Of a DNA stretch of 64,000 bases, positions 43,839 through 53,121 are shown piece after piece. Where the stretch lies: assembly GCF_003352465.1 (NCBI RefSeq), contig NZ_CP031153.1:5418392-5482391 (forward strand), given 5' to 3'. The number at the start of each line of letters is the position of its first letter. Position 1 is the first letter of the stretch. The notes below the pieces were generated by a model. It was not told the origin of the DNA. It did not search any database and was given only the letters and a program-made list of their open reading frames with translations. The position numbers were made by a program, and so were the translations under genes. The DNA comes from Kordia sp. SMS9. GTDB lineage: Bacteria > Bacteroidota > Bacteroidia > Flavobacteriales > Flavobacteriaceae.

Positions 43839-45203
43839 TTATCCAATTCCCTTGATAATATCATATTTTGTAATAATATGATGTACATGATCGCCTAAAT
43901 CAACCAACACTGCTTGATTGTCTTTGGTAATTAATTTTGAAATATCATCTATCACTGTTTTGTGATGTACAACAGGAAAGGGTTTCTCCATGATGTCTAA
44001 AATGTACGTATCGGCAATGTCTTTGTTCTCGATAAACTTAGAAAAAAGAGTCGTTTCATCCACCGAACCTACAAAACTATTGTTCGCATCCACTACTGGA
44101 ATTTGCGATATTTTAAACTTACGCATTCGTTCAATAGCATGCGATACCAATTCGCCCGTTTTCACCGTTACTAAAGGTTTGTCTACATGATCTTTGATTA
44201 AATCAGCCGCAGTGGACACTTCTTCATCCAAAAAGCCACGTTCGCGCATCCAATCGTCATTAAACATTTTTCCAACATACCTACTTCCGTGATCGTGAAA
44301 TAAAACCACTACTACATCGTCTTTGGTAAAGTGCTCTTTTAATTGCAACACACCTTTAATGGCTGCACCCGCAGAATTCCCCAAAAACATGCCTTCTTCT
44401 TTTGCCAAACGTTGTGTGTATACCGCCGCATCTTTATCGGTTACCTTGGTGAAACCATCAATCACACCAAAATTTACATTCGCAGGAAGAATATCTTCTC
44501 CAATACCTTCTGTAACATACGGATAGATTTCATTTTCATCAAAAACACCTGTTTCATGATATTTTTTAAACACAGATCCGTACGTATCCACACCCCAAAT
44601 TTTCACATTAGGATTCTTCATTTTTAAATAACTCCCAACACCAGAAATGGTACCTCCAGTTCCAACGCCCACAACAAAATGTGTGACTTTCCCATCAGTT
44701 TGATCCCATATTTCAGGACCTGTACTTTCAAAATGTGCTTTGCAGTTACTAGGATTGTCATATTGATTTACGTACCAAGCATTCGGAGTTTCTTCGCCCA
44801 AACGCTTCGAAACCGAATAATACGATCGAGGATCTTCAGGTTCAACATTCGTTGGACACACAATCACCTCGGCTCCAACGGCACGCAAAATATCTATTTT
44901 TTCTTTCGACTGTTTGTCTGCCATCACACAAATCAGCTTGTACCCTTTTACAATTGCTGCCAGTGCCAAACCCATTCCTGTATTTCCAGAAGTTCCTTCA
45001 ATGATGGTTCCGCCAGGTTGCAAACGTCCGTCCGCTTCCGCATCTTCAATCATCTTCAAAGCCATTCTATCTTTTACAGAATTTCCAGGGTTGAAGGTTT
45101 CGTATTTCGCCAACACCAAAGCATCAATCCCTTCTACCAAGGCATTCATTTGAACTAAGGGCGTGTTTCCAATAGTTTCTAATATATTTTTTGCGTATTC
45201 CAT
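43839..45203 (-). CDS. Cystathionine beta-synthase-like PLP enzyme with CBS pair
   Basis: This 454-residue fold-type II PLP enzyme has its Schiff-base lysine in NSVKDR (Lys44), EGTSGNTGMGLA for substrate/cofactor binding, and GVGTGGTISGVG as the phosphate-binding loop. The first ~320 residues are the catalytic domain. The last ~110 are two CBS domains (RMRKFKISQIPVVDANNSFVG), which usually sense adenosyl ligands. This layout is that of cystathionine beta-synthase; O-acetylserine sulfhydrylase activity is an alternative. It works in transsulfuration or cysteine metabolism in the cytoplasm. A TATCTTTG box lies 19-26 bases upstream (45222-45229, minus strand). Confidence 0.9.
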   Translation of the reverse strand: MEYAKNILETIGNTPLVQMNALVEGIDALVLAKYETFNPGNSVKDRMALKMIEDAEADGRLQPGGTIIEGTSGNTGMGLALAAIVKGYKLICVMADKQSKEKIDILRAVGAEVIVCPTNVEPEDPRSYYSVSKRLGEETPNAWYVNQYDNPSNCKAHFESTGPEIWDQTDGKVTHFVVGVGTGGTISGVGSYLKMKNPNVKIWGVDTYGSVFKKYHETGVFDENEIYPYVTEGIGEDILPANVNFGVIDGFTKVTDKDAAVYTQRLAKEEGMFLGNSAGAAIKGVLQLKEHFTKDDVVVVLFHDHGSRYVGKMFNDDWMRERGFLDEEVSTAADLIKDHVDKPLVTVKTGELVSHAIERMRKFKISQIPVVDANNSFVGSVDETTLFSKFIENKDIADTYILDIMEKPFPVVHHKTVIDDISKLITKDNQAVLVDLGDHVHHIITKYDIIKGIG

Positions 45204-45293
45204 TCTTCTTTATTGAATGGACAAAGATACAAAGTCTGTACAGATTACATAACTTTTATTTCAAAAGTCTATTCATTTAATAGGCTTTTAACG

Positions 45294-46544
45294 TTACTGA
45301 AACTTTATCGCTTTTACAGGTGATATTTTGGTAATGATATAAGAAGGTATTAATAGCATCAATACACACAATACCAAGGTGCCAATATTGAGCGCCAACA
45401 CTTGCCAAACTTCAATATGTGTTGGAATGATGGAAGTGTGATATTGCTCTGGATTCGGAAACTTTAAAAAGCCAAATGTATGCTGCGCCCAAATAAAGGA
45501 AATACCAATAATATTTCCCCAAAGCAATCCTATCCCAATCAAATACGCAGCATTGTACAAAAAGATTTTACGAATGCTCCAATCGCTGCTTCCCAACGAT
45601 TTTAAAATTCCAATCATGGGCGTTCTATCTAAAATCAGAACTAACAAGGCTGTAATCATATTGATGCCACCAACAATAATAATGATCCCGATGATGAGAA
45701 AGATATTTACATCAAACAAAGAAATCCATTCAAAAATAAAAGGAAATTTGCTAATGACGCTTTGCGTGTCTAAGTTATGCGGAATGGCATTGTATACTTC
45801 TTCTGTTTTATCTTTGATACTGTTAAAATCATCAATAAAAACCTCAAAATTCCCTACTTCGCCATTTCGCCATTTGTTCATGCGCTGAATGTGACGAATA
45901 TCGACGATCATCACGTTTTCGTCAAACTTTTGAAAACCCGAATCGTAAATTCCCACAATCTCAAATGTGCGTTCGTTGGGAATTTCGCGCGTATCTTCTT
46001 TCAGAAATAACGTTTTAAACGTATCGCCCAACTTCAATTCTAGTCTTCTTGCCATGTAGGCTGACAATAAAACTTCTCTATTTTCACGTTTTTCGGAAAC
46101 ATTTGGAAAGCGACCTTCGGTTAAAAAATCTTCAAAAGCTGTCCAATCGTAATCGTTTCCAACACCTTTTGCCAACACACCTTCAAACGTTTTTTCCGTG
46201 CGAATAATTCCTGCTTTTGTCGCTACCGCTTGAATATGTTTAATGCCATCAACCTGCGTAAACGTTGGATAAAAATCTTGTGTTGCCTCCAAAGGCATCA
46301 AGGAAACTTCCGAGTTATTATTGTCAAAATTGGAGATTTGAATGTGCCCGTTAAACGCCGCCACTTTTTCTTGGATCGTTTTTTGCAGTCCCATTCCCGT
46401 AGCAATCGCCACCATCATCATAATAATGCCAATGGCAATTGCTGCAATGGCAATTTTTATAATCGTCGCCGATACACTACTTTTATACTGTTTTGCCTTA
46501 ATAATACGTTTGGCAATAAAAAACTCGTAACTCAAATTAAACAA
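45294..46544 (-). CDS. FtsX-like/LolC-type ABC transporter permease
   Basis: This 416-residue permease has an N-terminal cytoplasmic-membrane start (FFIAKRIIKAKQYKSSV), a first helix, a large periplasmic MacB-like domain (about 50-270) and three C-terminal helices. It is the LolC/E-type layout used in lipoprotein release. No ATG is available: the frame opens after TGA, and the first usable codon is TTG at 46542-46544, or another TTG three codons further in. This start shares its base 46544 with the ATG of the divergent NamZ-like gene. The partner ATPase is not in the window. Confidence 0.85.
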   Translation of the reverse strand: MFNLSYEFFIAKRIIKAKQYKSSVSATIIKIAIAAIAIGIIMMMVAIATGMGLQKTIQEKVAAFNGHIQISNFDNNNSEVSLMPLEATQDFYPTFTQVDGIKHIQAVATKAGIIRTEKTFEGVLAKGVGNDYDWTAFEDFLTEGRFPNVSEKRENREVLLSAYMARRLELKLGDTFKTLFLKEDTREIPNERTFEIVGIYDSGFQKFDENVMIVDIRHIQRMNKWRNGEVGNFEVFIDDFNSIKDKTEEVYNAIPHNLDTQSVISKFPFIFEWISLFDVNIFLIIGIIIIVGGINMITALLVLILDRTPMIGILKSLGSSDWSIRKIFLYNAAYLIGIGLLWGNIIGISFIWAQHTFGFLKFPNPEQYHTSIIPTHIEVWQVLALNIGTLVLCVLMLLIPSYIITKISPVKAIKFQ

Positions 46545-47827
46545 TGGTTTATAGATTTTTCAAAAATACATTTTTATTGTTGTTATTAATTGGATTTTTC
46601 ACAAGATGTGACGCCAAAAAACAACAAACTGTGCAAAATATTGCAGATACTAGTATTTCTTCTCGTGATAAAACCGATAACGCTTCCGCAGATGTGACGC
46701 AGAACAATCCTATGGTAGGCGCCAATAAAATCAACGAACTGCTTCCCAAGTTACAAAACAAGCGTGTGGGCATTGTAGCAAATCAGACAAGTGTCGTTTT
46801 TACTTCCGACGAAACCTATACACATTTGGTAGATTCGTTGGTAACACTCCATGTGGATGTGAAAACGGTTTTTTCTCCCGAACACGGTTTTCGCGGCAAA
46901 GCAGATGCAGGCGAACTTGTCAAAGATGGAAAAGACATCAAAACTGGATTGCCTATTATTTCTCTGTACGGGAAGAATAAAAAACCCTACCCAACACAGC
47001 TTGAAAATGTAGATGTTGTCATTTTTGATGTACAAGATGTCGGCGTGCGTTTTTACACGTACATTTCCACACTGCATTATGTGATGGAAGCCTGTGCCGA
47101 AGCGAATATTCCTGTAATTGTGCTCGACAGACCAAATCCGAACGGACATTATGTAGACGGACCTATTTTAGAAAAGGAATTCAAGAGTTTTATAGGAATG
47201 CACCCAATTCCGATTGTGCACGGCATGACGATTGGCGAATATGCACAAATGATCAATGGTGAACAATGGCTTGCTAATAAGATACAATGTGATTTGACGG
47301 TAATTTCGGTAGAAAACTATACGCATCAAACGGAATATAGTTTGCCGATAAAACCATCGCCAAATTTGCCAAATGATCAAGCGATTAATTTATATCCGAG
47401 TTTGTGCTTATTTGAAGGAACACCAATTAGTATAGGACGCGGAACGGAAAAACAATTTCAAGTCATTGGAACGCCCGAATACTTTTTGAAGCGACATTTG
47501 TACAGTTTTACGCCAAAGCCAAACTTCGGAGCTAAAAACCCGAAACATAACGGAAAAGAATGCAATGGATACAATTTGACGAAAGAACCGCGTTTGTCGG
47601 AACTAAAACTAAAATGGTTGTTAGAGTTTTATAAAACACACCAACAATACGCGCCAAAAACGCCATTTTTCAACAAAAACAAGTTCTTTTCCAAGCTTGC
47701 CGGAACTAACAAATTACAGCAACAAATTGAAGCAGGCATGTCCGAAGCTGAAATCAAAGCTAGTTGGCAAGAAGGTTTGGAAGCGTTTAAGAAGACAAGA
47801 GCTAAGTATTTGATCTATGAGTTGTAG
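46544..47827 (+). CDS. namZ: NamZ-like exo-beta-N-acetylmuramidase (DUF1343)
   Basis: This 427-residue lipoprotein-like protein starts LLLLLIGFFTRCDAK, with a possible lipobox Cys near residue 22. A polar linker leads to the DUF1343 domain (about 60-425). Its motifs include KRVGIVANQTSV, SPEHGFRGKADAG, VVIFDVQDVGVRFYTYISTL and DRPNPNGHYVDGP, the last ones being close to the catalytic region described for NamZ. NamZ-type enzymes remove N-acetylmuramic acid during peptidoglycan recycling, here in the periplasm. The start codon overlaps the divergent permease start by one base, leaving no room for a promoter between them. Confidence 0.88.
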   Translation: MVYRFFKNTFLLLLLIGFFTRCDAKKQQTVQNIADTSISSRDKTDNASADVTQNNPMVGANKINELLPKLQNKRVGIVANQTSVVFTSDETYTHLVDSLVTLHVDVKTVFSPEHGFRGKADAGELVKDGKDIKTGLPIISLYGKNKKPYPTQLENVDVVIFDVQDVGVRFYTYISTLHYVMEACAEANIPVIVLDRPNPNGHYVDGPILEKEFKSFIGMHPIPIVHGMTIGEYAQMINGEQWLANKIQCDLTVISVENYTHQTEYSLPIKPSPNLPNDQAINLYPSLCLFEGTPISIGRGTEKQFQVIGTPEYFLKRHLYSFTPKPNFGAKNPKHNGKECNGYNLTKEPRLSELKLKWLLEFYKTHQQYAPKTPFFNKNKFFSKLAGTNKLQQQIEAGMSEAEIKASWQEGLEAFKKTRAKYLIYEL

Positions 47828-47889
47828 TTAGTTGTTTGTTGTTTGTTGTTTGAAACTATATTTGTCCATTTAAAATTCAGCATTCAACA

Positions 47890-48150
47890 TATATAATTTA
47901 AAACGTCAGTTTGAGTAGAAAATCTGTGATTTTCTGTATCGAGAACTACTTTAAAAAACTGAATGAACTTTGAAAAAATCAGCACATCTCGATACTAATT
48001 TGCTACACAAATTAACTCGATGTGACGAATCGTAAATTGAAAGAATCCTAATTTAGACAAACACTTTTACATTTAAAATTTAGTATTCAACATGTATCAT
48101 TTCTAAAACGTCAGTTCGAGTGGTTTTTCGTAATAAAATGAAGAAAAATT
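47890..48150. repeat. Degenerate members of the CGAGAAGT repeat family
   Basis: This stretch contains isolated ACGTCAGTTTGAGTAGAAAA and TATCGAGAACTACTTT pieces, and a second GTCAGTTCGAGTGG, leading into the regular array at 48151. No gene is present. Confidence 0.65.
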
Positions 48151-48909
48151 GTATCGAGAAGTACTTGGAAGCAGTCTGTTTCATAGCATTTCTCCATACA
48201 ACGAATCACTTTATTTACTTTGAAATCCAAACGTCACTTCGAGTGAAATCTTGTAAAGATTTAGTATCGAGAAGTACTTAGAAGCAGTCTATTTCATAGC
48301 ATTTCTCGATACAACGAATCACTTTATTTACTTTGAAATCCAAACGTCACTTCGAGTAAAATCTTGTAAAGATTTTGTATCGAGAAGTACTTGGAAGCAG
48401 TCTGTTTCCAAGTACTTCTCGATACAACGAATCACTTTGTTTACTTTGAAATCCAAACGTCACTTCGAGTAAAATCTTGTAAAGATTTTGTATCGAGAAG
48501 TACTTGGAAGCAGTCTGTTTCATAGCATTTCTCGATACAACGAATCACTTTGTTTACTTTGAAATCCAAACGTCACTTCGAGTAAAATCTTGTAAAGATT
48601 TTGTATCGAGAAGTACTTGGAAGCAGTCTGTTTCATAGCATTTCTCGATACAACGAATCACTTTATTTACTTTGAAATCCAAACGTCACTTCGAGTAAAA
48701 TCTTGTAAAGATTTTGTATCGAGAAGTACTTGGAAGCAGTCTGTTTCATAGCATTTCTCGATACAACGAATCACTTTGTTTACTTTGAAATCCAAACGTC
48801 ACTTCGAGTAAAATCTTGTAAAGATTTTGTATCGAGAAGTACTTGGAAGCAGTCTGTTTCATAGCATTTCTCGATACAACGAATCATAGATTCGCCACTC
48901 GAAATGACG
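48151..48909. repeat. 113-bp tandem array, seven units
   Basis: GTATCGAGAA recurs at 48151, 48264, 48377, 48490, 48603, 48716 and 48829, exactly 113 bases apart. Each unit carries two potential hairpins: GTATCGAGAA/TTCTCGATAC around a 30-40 base loop, and AAATCTTGTAAAGATTT with a 3-base loop. The third unit has a perfect 20-bp stem (48377-48396 with 48406-48425). The sequence to 49076 holds further AT-rich repeat text and no gene. Confidence 0.95.
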
Positions 48910-49076
48910 ATTAATATATTATCAAATCATCAAATTAAAACATCACCACATTAAATCCCGAAATAATTAGGCACAAAATACTACTACATATCCTAAGAAA
49001 TCAATTATCAAATCGACACATTTTCAAATCATCAATTTAAAACATTGCTACATTAGTACATTGACACATTGTTACA

Positions 49077-50312
49077 TTAATTTCTATTCTTCGCTTCAAT
49101 CCACATCGACATGTATTTCGTGCTTTGAGTATTGTGCAATTGCAACAAGCTTCCAAAAAAGTTTTGTGTTCTGTGGGCTGAAAGATTGTTTTGTGTAGTT
49201 TCTATTTTTTGTAACAGCTGTTGCTGAAAGTGTTCTTTTTGATAGCGTGTGGAAAGAATTTCAAAACCATGTTGCTGTGCTTGTTGCCAACGATCTTTGT
49301 TCGTATACAATGCTACTGTTTCCGCTACTAGAGTTTCTAAATCATCTGAAACAATTCCGTTCCAAGGCAAATTGCCATGCATGCCTTCTGCACCAATACT
49401 ACTTGTTACGCAAGGCGTTCCGTTTTGCATGCCATCAATAAATTTCCCTTTGAGTCCTGCGCCAAAACGCAATGGTGCTAATAGAATTCGTGCGTTTGAA
49501 ATCACCTCAGCAGCACTTTCGGCTCTGCCCTTGACGAAGAATTTTTCTTTCGGTTGATTCAGTTGCAAATTGTGTTCTTTGGCATACGAACCGTAGACGT
49601 GCATTTCGGCTTTGGGTAGTTTTTTTCGTAAGATGGGCCACACTTCTTTTTTTAAATACATTACCACATCGCGATTGGGTGCATGCAGAAAGTTTCCGAT
49701 GGTCACAAAATGCTGTCGTTCTTCAAAAGTTGGCAACGCGTTGATGCTTTCTGTCGATGGTGCTTCCGTCATAAACGGAATGTATACTAAGAGCGAAGCA
49801 TCTATTTTAAAATGAGCAATCAGTAGTTCGCGTTCTACTTCAGAAATGAGCAAAGAGATATCGCAGCGTAAAATACTGGCAATTTCTCGTTGTGCAAGGT
49901 TGTATCTTTTTAGTTGATCAATGTGAAATTCTTTGCCATCTTTTATGGCTTGATGTCGTGCTTTTCGCAGACTGTGCAGATCTTCTGTATCGAGAATTCG
50001 CAATGCATTTGGGCAATGTTCCGCCACGCGCCAACCGAATTGTTCTTCCATCATAAAACGATCAAACAGTACGATAGACGGCTGCAATTTTTTAATGAAC
50101 TCGTCAAAACTACTATCATTAATCTGAATGGTTTTTGAAACGATTCCCATCTGACGTAAGTCATAACAAAATTCACCTTGTACAGCGGGACAGGCAAAAG
50201 TAACCTCCCAATTTTTGTCGCGAAATATTTGCAATAATTGCAACATCCGTGTACCTGCGGCAGATGAATTGGGTTCTGGCCATACATAGCCAATGACTAT
50301 TACTTTTTGCAT
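49077..50312 (-). CDS. Glycosyltransferase family 4-like protein
   Basis: This 411-residue GT-B protein has an N-terminal Rossmann half (VIVIGYVWPEPNSSAAGTRM) and a C-terminal half with the usual acceptor/donor signature: HFVTIGNFLHAPNRDV, then ARILLAPLRFGAGLKGKFID and GTPCVTSSIGAEGM. These are typical of GT1/GT4 enzymes that add sugars to surface glycans or lipids. It overlaps the stop of the upstream hydroxylase gene by one base (TAATG), so the two are coupled. Substrate and acceptor are unknown. Confidence 0.85.
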   Translation of the reverse strand: MQKVIVIGYVWPEPNSSAAGTRMLQLLQIFRDKNWEVTFACPAVQGEFCYDLRQMGIVSKTIQINDSSFDEFIKKLQPSIVLFDRFMMEEQFGWRVAEHCPNALRILDTEDLHSLRKARHQAIKDGKEFHIDQLKRYNLAQREIASILRCDISLLISEVERELLIAHFKIDASLLVYIPFMTEAPSTESINALPTFEERQHFVTIGNFLHAPNRDVVMYLKKEVWPILRKKLPKAEMHVYGSYAKEHNLQLNQPKEKFFVKGRAESAAEVISNARILLAPLRFGAGLKGKFIDGMQNGTPCVTSSIGAEGMHGNLPWNGIVSDDLETLVAETVALYTNKDRWQQAQQHGFEILSTRYQKEHFQQQLLQKIETTQNNLSAHRTQNFFGSLLQLHNTQSTKYMSMWIEAKNRN

Positions 50313-51163
50313 TATTCGTCAGCGTTTAACGTAGTTGGCGGACGGTATTTGTTGAAAGGAATTTTGAGCAGACTTTTTAAATTGGCATTTTCAGATGCTT
50401 CTGGATAGGTATCAACGCCGTACACCAAAGTTTCAGGATCTTTGGTGGCAAAGGTTCTAAAGATATGATCCCAAATAGAAAAAATGTTTCCGTAATTGGT
50501 ATCCGTATATGGCAATACATGATGATGATGTACTTTGTGCATATTTGGTGAAACGATGATATAACTAATCCATTTATCAAGCTTTTTCGGAATGTGGATA
50601 TTGGCATGATTGAACTGTGACAAAACGACCGACATCGACTGATACAACATGATAATTGCGACAGGTGCACCGACAATGAATACGCCTATTAAGGTAAACA
50701 CAAAACGAATGACACTTTCGCCAGGATGATGCCTGTTTGCTGTAGTCGTATCTACATGTGTATCCGTGTGATGTACTAAGTGAAAACGCCACAATATTGG
50801 CACTCTGTGTTCTACATAATGTGCCAACCATGCGCCAAAAAAGTCTAGCAAAGCCACCCCAATTAAGACATACCACCAAGCGGATAAGGTGGGGAATTGC
50901 AGATCAATCCATTGTAAAATACCAAATTGATTCGCAACTGTCCAATCGGACGTTTTTAATAATAAAAACGCCAACACAAAGTTGATGGCAATGGTTGTTA
51001 AGGTGAAAAAGATATTGATTCCAGCATGAGTTACTTTTTTATAGTTGAATCGAAATAGCGGAATAATGTATTCTATCAACCAAAAAAAGGCAATTCCACC
51101 TACTAAAATTAGGCTTCTATGCGATGAGGGAATGTTGTCAAAATATGCTAAAATAGGTTCCAA
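50312..51163 (-). CDS. Sterol desaturase/fatty acid hydroxylase family membrane protein
   Basis: This 283-residue protein has four to five membrane helices and the full di-iron histidine clusters: HYVEHR, FHLVHHTD, a central HANIH and the terminal HKVHHHH, then FSIWDHIF. The family hydroxylates or desaturates lipid chains. Bacteria rarely make sterols, so a fatty acid or other lipid target is more likely. It overlaps the glycosyltransferase gene by one base, which hints at making a modified glycolipid. Confidence 0.88.
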   Translation of the reverse strand: MEPILAYFDNIPSSHRSLILVGGIAFFWLIEYIIPLFRFNYKKVTHAGINIFFTLTTIAINFVLAFLLLKTSDWTVANQFGILQWIDLQFPTLSAWWYVLIGVALLDFFGAWLAHYVEHRVPILWRFHLVHHTDTHVDTTTANRHHPGESVIRFVFTLIGVFIVGAPVAIIMLYQSMSVVLSQFNHANIHIPKKLDKWISYIIVSPNMHKVHHHHVLPYTDTNYGNIFSIWDHIFRTFATKDPETLVYGVDTYPEASENANLKSLLKIPFNKYRPPTTLNADE

Positions 51164-51220
51164 AATAGTATACGGTTTCGTAGGTTTTTGTGTGTTTATA
51201 AAGATACGATTTTCTGAAAA

Positions 51221-51386
51221 TTATACCAATTTACATTTAAAATGGTGTTTTGGATACGAAGTTACTTTGCCAGTATAGGATGCTGTGAATGATTTGCATA
51301 GTCGTAGCTACGGAAAGTATTCGCAAAGAACTAGACTGCCAAATGAACGAGTTTATAAACATCATTTTATGTGTACATTGGTATTA
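51221..51386 (+). repeat. Dispersed element with inverted ends, family 1, copy C
   Basis: The 166-bp copy starts ATTATACCAATTTACATTTA and ends CATTGGTATTAG, aligned with 37125 and 39744. It lies between the hydroxylase start and the YkgJ-type gene. Confidence 0.8.
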
Positions 51387-51393
51387 GTCCAAA

Positions 51394-51900
51394 CTAACGT
51401 TTTCCTTTCGTTTCTATGACTCTTTTTAACTTTTCAACGATGTTATACGTTGCGGGACATATAGAAATATTGTTCATGGTAATTTCAGAAATTTTGTGGA
51501 ATTTCTTCCGATTGGTATGCGGATATTCGCGACAAGCTTTTGGGCGCACATCGTAAATCATACATTCATTGTCGGCACCTAAAAAGTGACACGGCGCACT
51601 TTGCAACACATAATGATTGTCTTCATCAAAGAATAAAAATTGGCTGATGAATTGGTGTTCTTTCATGCGAAAATGCTTTGAAATTCGAGCAATATCAGCA
51701 TTTGTAAATATTGGACTTGTGGTTTTACAGCAATTGCCGCAGGTAAGACAGTCCGTTGTGGCAAACTCTTCCTCGTGCAATTCCTGCATGATATAATCGA
51801 GATTTTTAGGTGTTTTCTTTTTTAATTTTTGAAAGAATTTTTGATTCTCTTTCTCAACTTCCTTTGCCTTTTTTGGCAATCCATCAATAATATCCTGCAT
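51394..51900 (-). CDS. YkgJ-family cysteine cluster protein
   Basis: This 168-residue protein has the CxxCGxCC motif (DCLTCGNCCKTT, about residues 50-60) and a later CHF...CMIYDVRPKACREYP pattern, which defines the YkgJ/zinc- or iron-chelating family. A few members bind a metal cluster; the function is not known. No signal peptide is present. It is monocistronic and starts 348 bases from the divergent methyltransferase gene. Confidence 0.85.
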   Translation of the reverse strand: MQDIIDGLPKKAKEVEKENQKFFQKLKKKTPKNLDYIMQELHEEEFATTDCLTCGNCCKTTSPIFTNADIARISKHFRMKEHQFISQFLFFDEDNHYVLQSAPCHFLGADNECMIYDVRPKACREYPHTNRKKFHKISEITMNNISICPATYNIVEKLKRVIETKGKR

Positions 51901-52097
51901 GTGAGTTTGTCTTAAAAAGCAAAAATATCGAATATTTTTCGGATTTGTTGGGTAACAAAGTGAACAATATGATACTTCTTACTATACATGAAACAGTAAC
52001 TGTGTTTTTTACACATAAAAAAAGTAAAAGCTAACATCTTAAAATTGGGGAATTTTAGGGTTTTTATTGTTAATTATTTAGGTTATAGTTAACACGT

Positions 52098-52140
52098 AAG
52101 CAACGACAAATACCGTTAGTTAGGAGTCGTTGCTTTTTTT
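52098..52140 (+). terminator. Orphan terminator hairpin
   Basis: AAGCAACGAC and GTCGTTGCTT form a 10-bp stem with an 18-base loop, followed by a T-tract. It points right but has no gene ending before it on the plus strand. It may end a small RNA transcribed from about 51950, or act as an attenuator for the next gene. Confidence 0.65.
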
Positions 52141-52222
52141 ATGCACTTTCGTGAAGTATTTTAGCCGAAACTCACAAAACATTAAAATCTTACTTATCGT
52201 ATAAAAGTTCAATTACTTCCTG

Positions 52223-52230
52223 TACTTTTG
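52223..52230 (+). promoter_or_regulatory. Putative -7 box TACTTTTG
   Basis: It matches TAnnTTTG and is 18 bases upstream of the methyltransferase ATG. No TTTG lies at the -33 position. Confidence 0.4.
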
Positions 52231-52248
52231 TGACTTATTGAAGCATTG

Positions 52249-52953
52249 ATGAAAGATTTATTCGGAAAAGCAATTTTAGATTATCAGCAAGGAAATTATA
52301 CCGAAGATATTGTGACCGCGACTTCTATTTCGGAAGAAGATTCGTTGCCACTTCCCTATTTATTTCGTTCGTACGATGAGATGCCTCTGTTGGAACAAAC
52401 GGCTTTGCAATTGGCGAAAGGAAACGTATTGGATGTAGGTTGCGGCGCGGGAAGTCACAGTCTGTATTTGCAGAACGAACGCAATTTGAAAGTGACGGCA
52501 ATTGATGTTTCTGAAGCTGCGATTGAAGCTTGTAAATTACGAGGTGTTCAACATGCTGAAACAGCAGACATCCTCAGTTTTGAAGGCAAATTTGACACGA
52601 TTCTTTTATTGATGAATGGCGCAGGAATGTGTGGAAAACTCAACAAAATTTCGCCATTTTTACACCATTTAAAAAGCTTGCTCACAGACGGCGGGCAAAT
52701 TTTAGTTGATTCATCCGATATCATTTATATGTTTGATGAAGACGAAGATGGCGGCAAGTGGATTTCTTCTGAAACAGATTATTATGGCGAATTATTATAT
52801 TACGTAAGTTACAAAGGCGAACAAGAAACTCCTTTTCATTGGTTATATATTGATTACAACACTTTACAAAATGCAGCACATGCTTGTGGTTTGCAATGCG
52901 AGTTAATTTTAGAAGGCGAACATTATGATTATTTGGCGAAGCTGAGTGTTTGA
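52249..52953 (+). CDS. Class I SAM-dependent methyltransferase
   Basis: This 234-residue protein (ATG at 52249, preceded by a TTG codon) has the SAM motif GNVLDVGCGAGSHSLYL near residue 62. ITAIDVSEAAIEAC-type motif II and a DTILLLMNGAGMCG motif follow, which is the Rossmann-like MTase core. The small-molecule target cannot be told from the sequence. It is monocistronic with a short leader. Confidence 0.85.
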   Translation: MKDLFGKAILDYQQGNYTEDIVTATSISEEDSLPLPYLFRSYDEMPLLEQTALQLAKGNVLDVGCGAGSHSLYLQNERNLKVTAIDVSEAAIEACKLRGVQHAETADILSFEGKFDTILLLMNGAGMCGKLNKISPFLHHLKSLLTDGGQILVDSSDIIYMFDEDEDGGKWISSETDYYGELLYYVSYKGEQETPFHWLYIDYNTLQNAAHACGLQCELILEGEHYDYLAKLSV

Positions 52954-53004
52954 TGTACAAATTTAAAAATGTAACAATTCATTAATGTAGCAATTTGACA
53001 ATTG

Positions 53005-53110
53005 GTTTCATACAACAAACAGTATTTATTGAGTAGCAGATTACCACGAATTTTTATAAAATTCTCCAAAGACGTTTCAAGTTGTACGCGAGATTACAAA
53101 TCTCGCTTGA
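53005..53110. repeat. Dispersed repeat fragment with 8-bp hairpin
   Basis: This contains TTTCATACAACA and CAGATTACCACGAATTTTTA, a wording also at 63022-63070, and the hairpin GCGAGATT-ACA-AATCTCGC (53088-53106). It lies between convergent genes. Confidence 0.5.
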
Positions 53111-53121
53111 GCGGGAAGCCT

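Noticed and set aside
48151..48909. CRISPR array
   Set aside because: The unit is 113 bp and almost wholly identical throughout, with no alternating repeat and unique spacer. No cas genes are near. The same applies to the 112-bp array at 62268.
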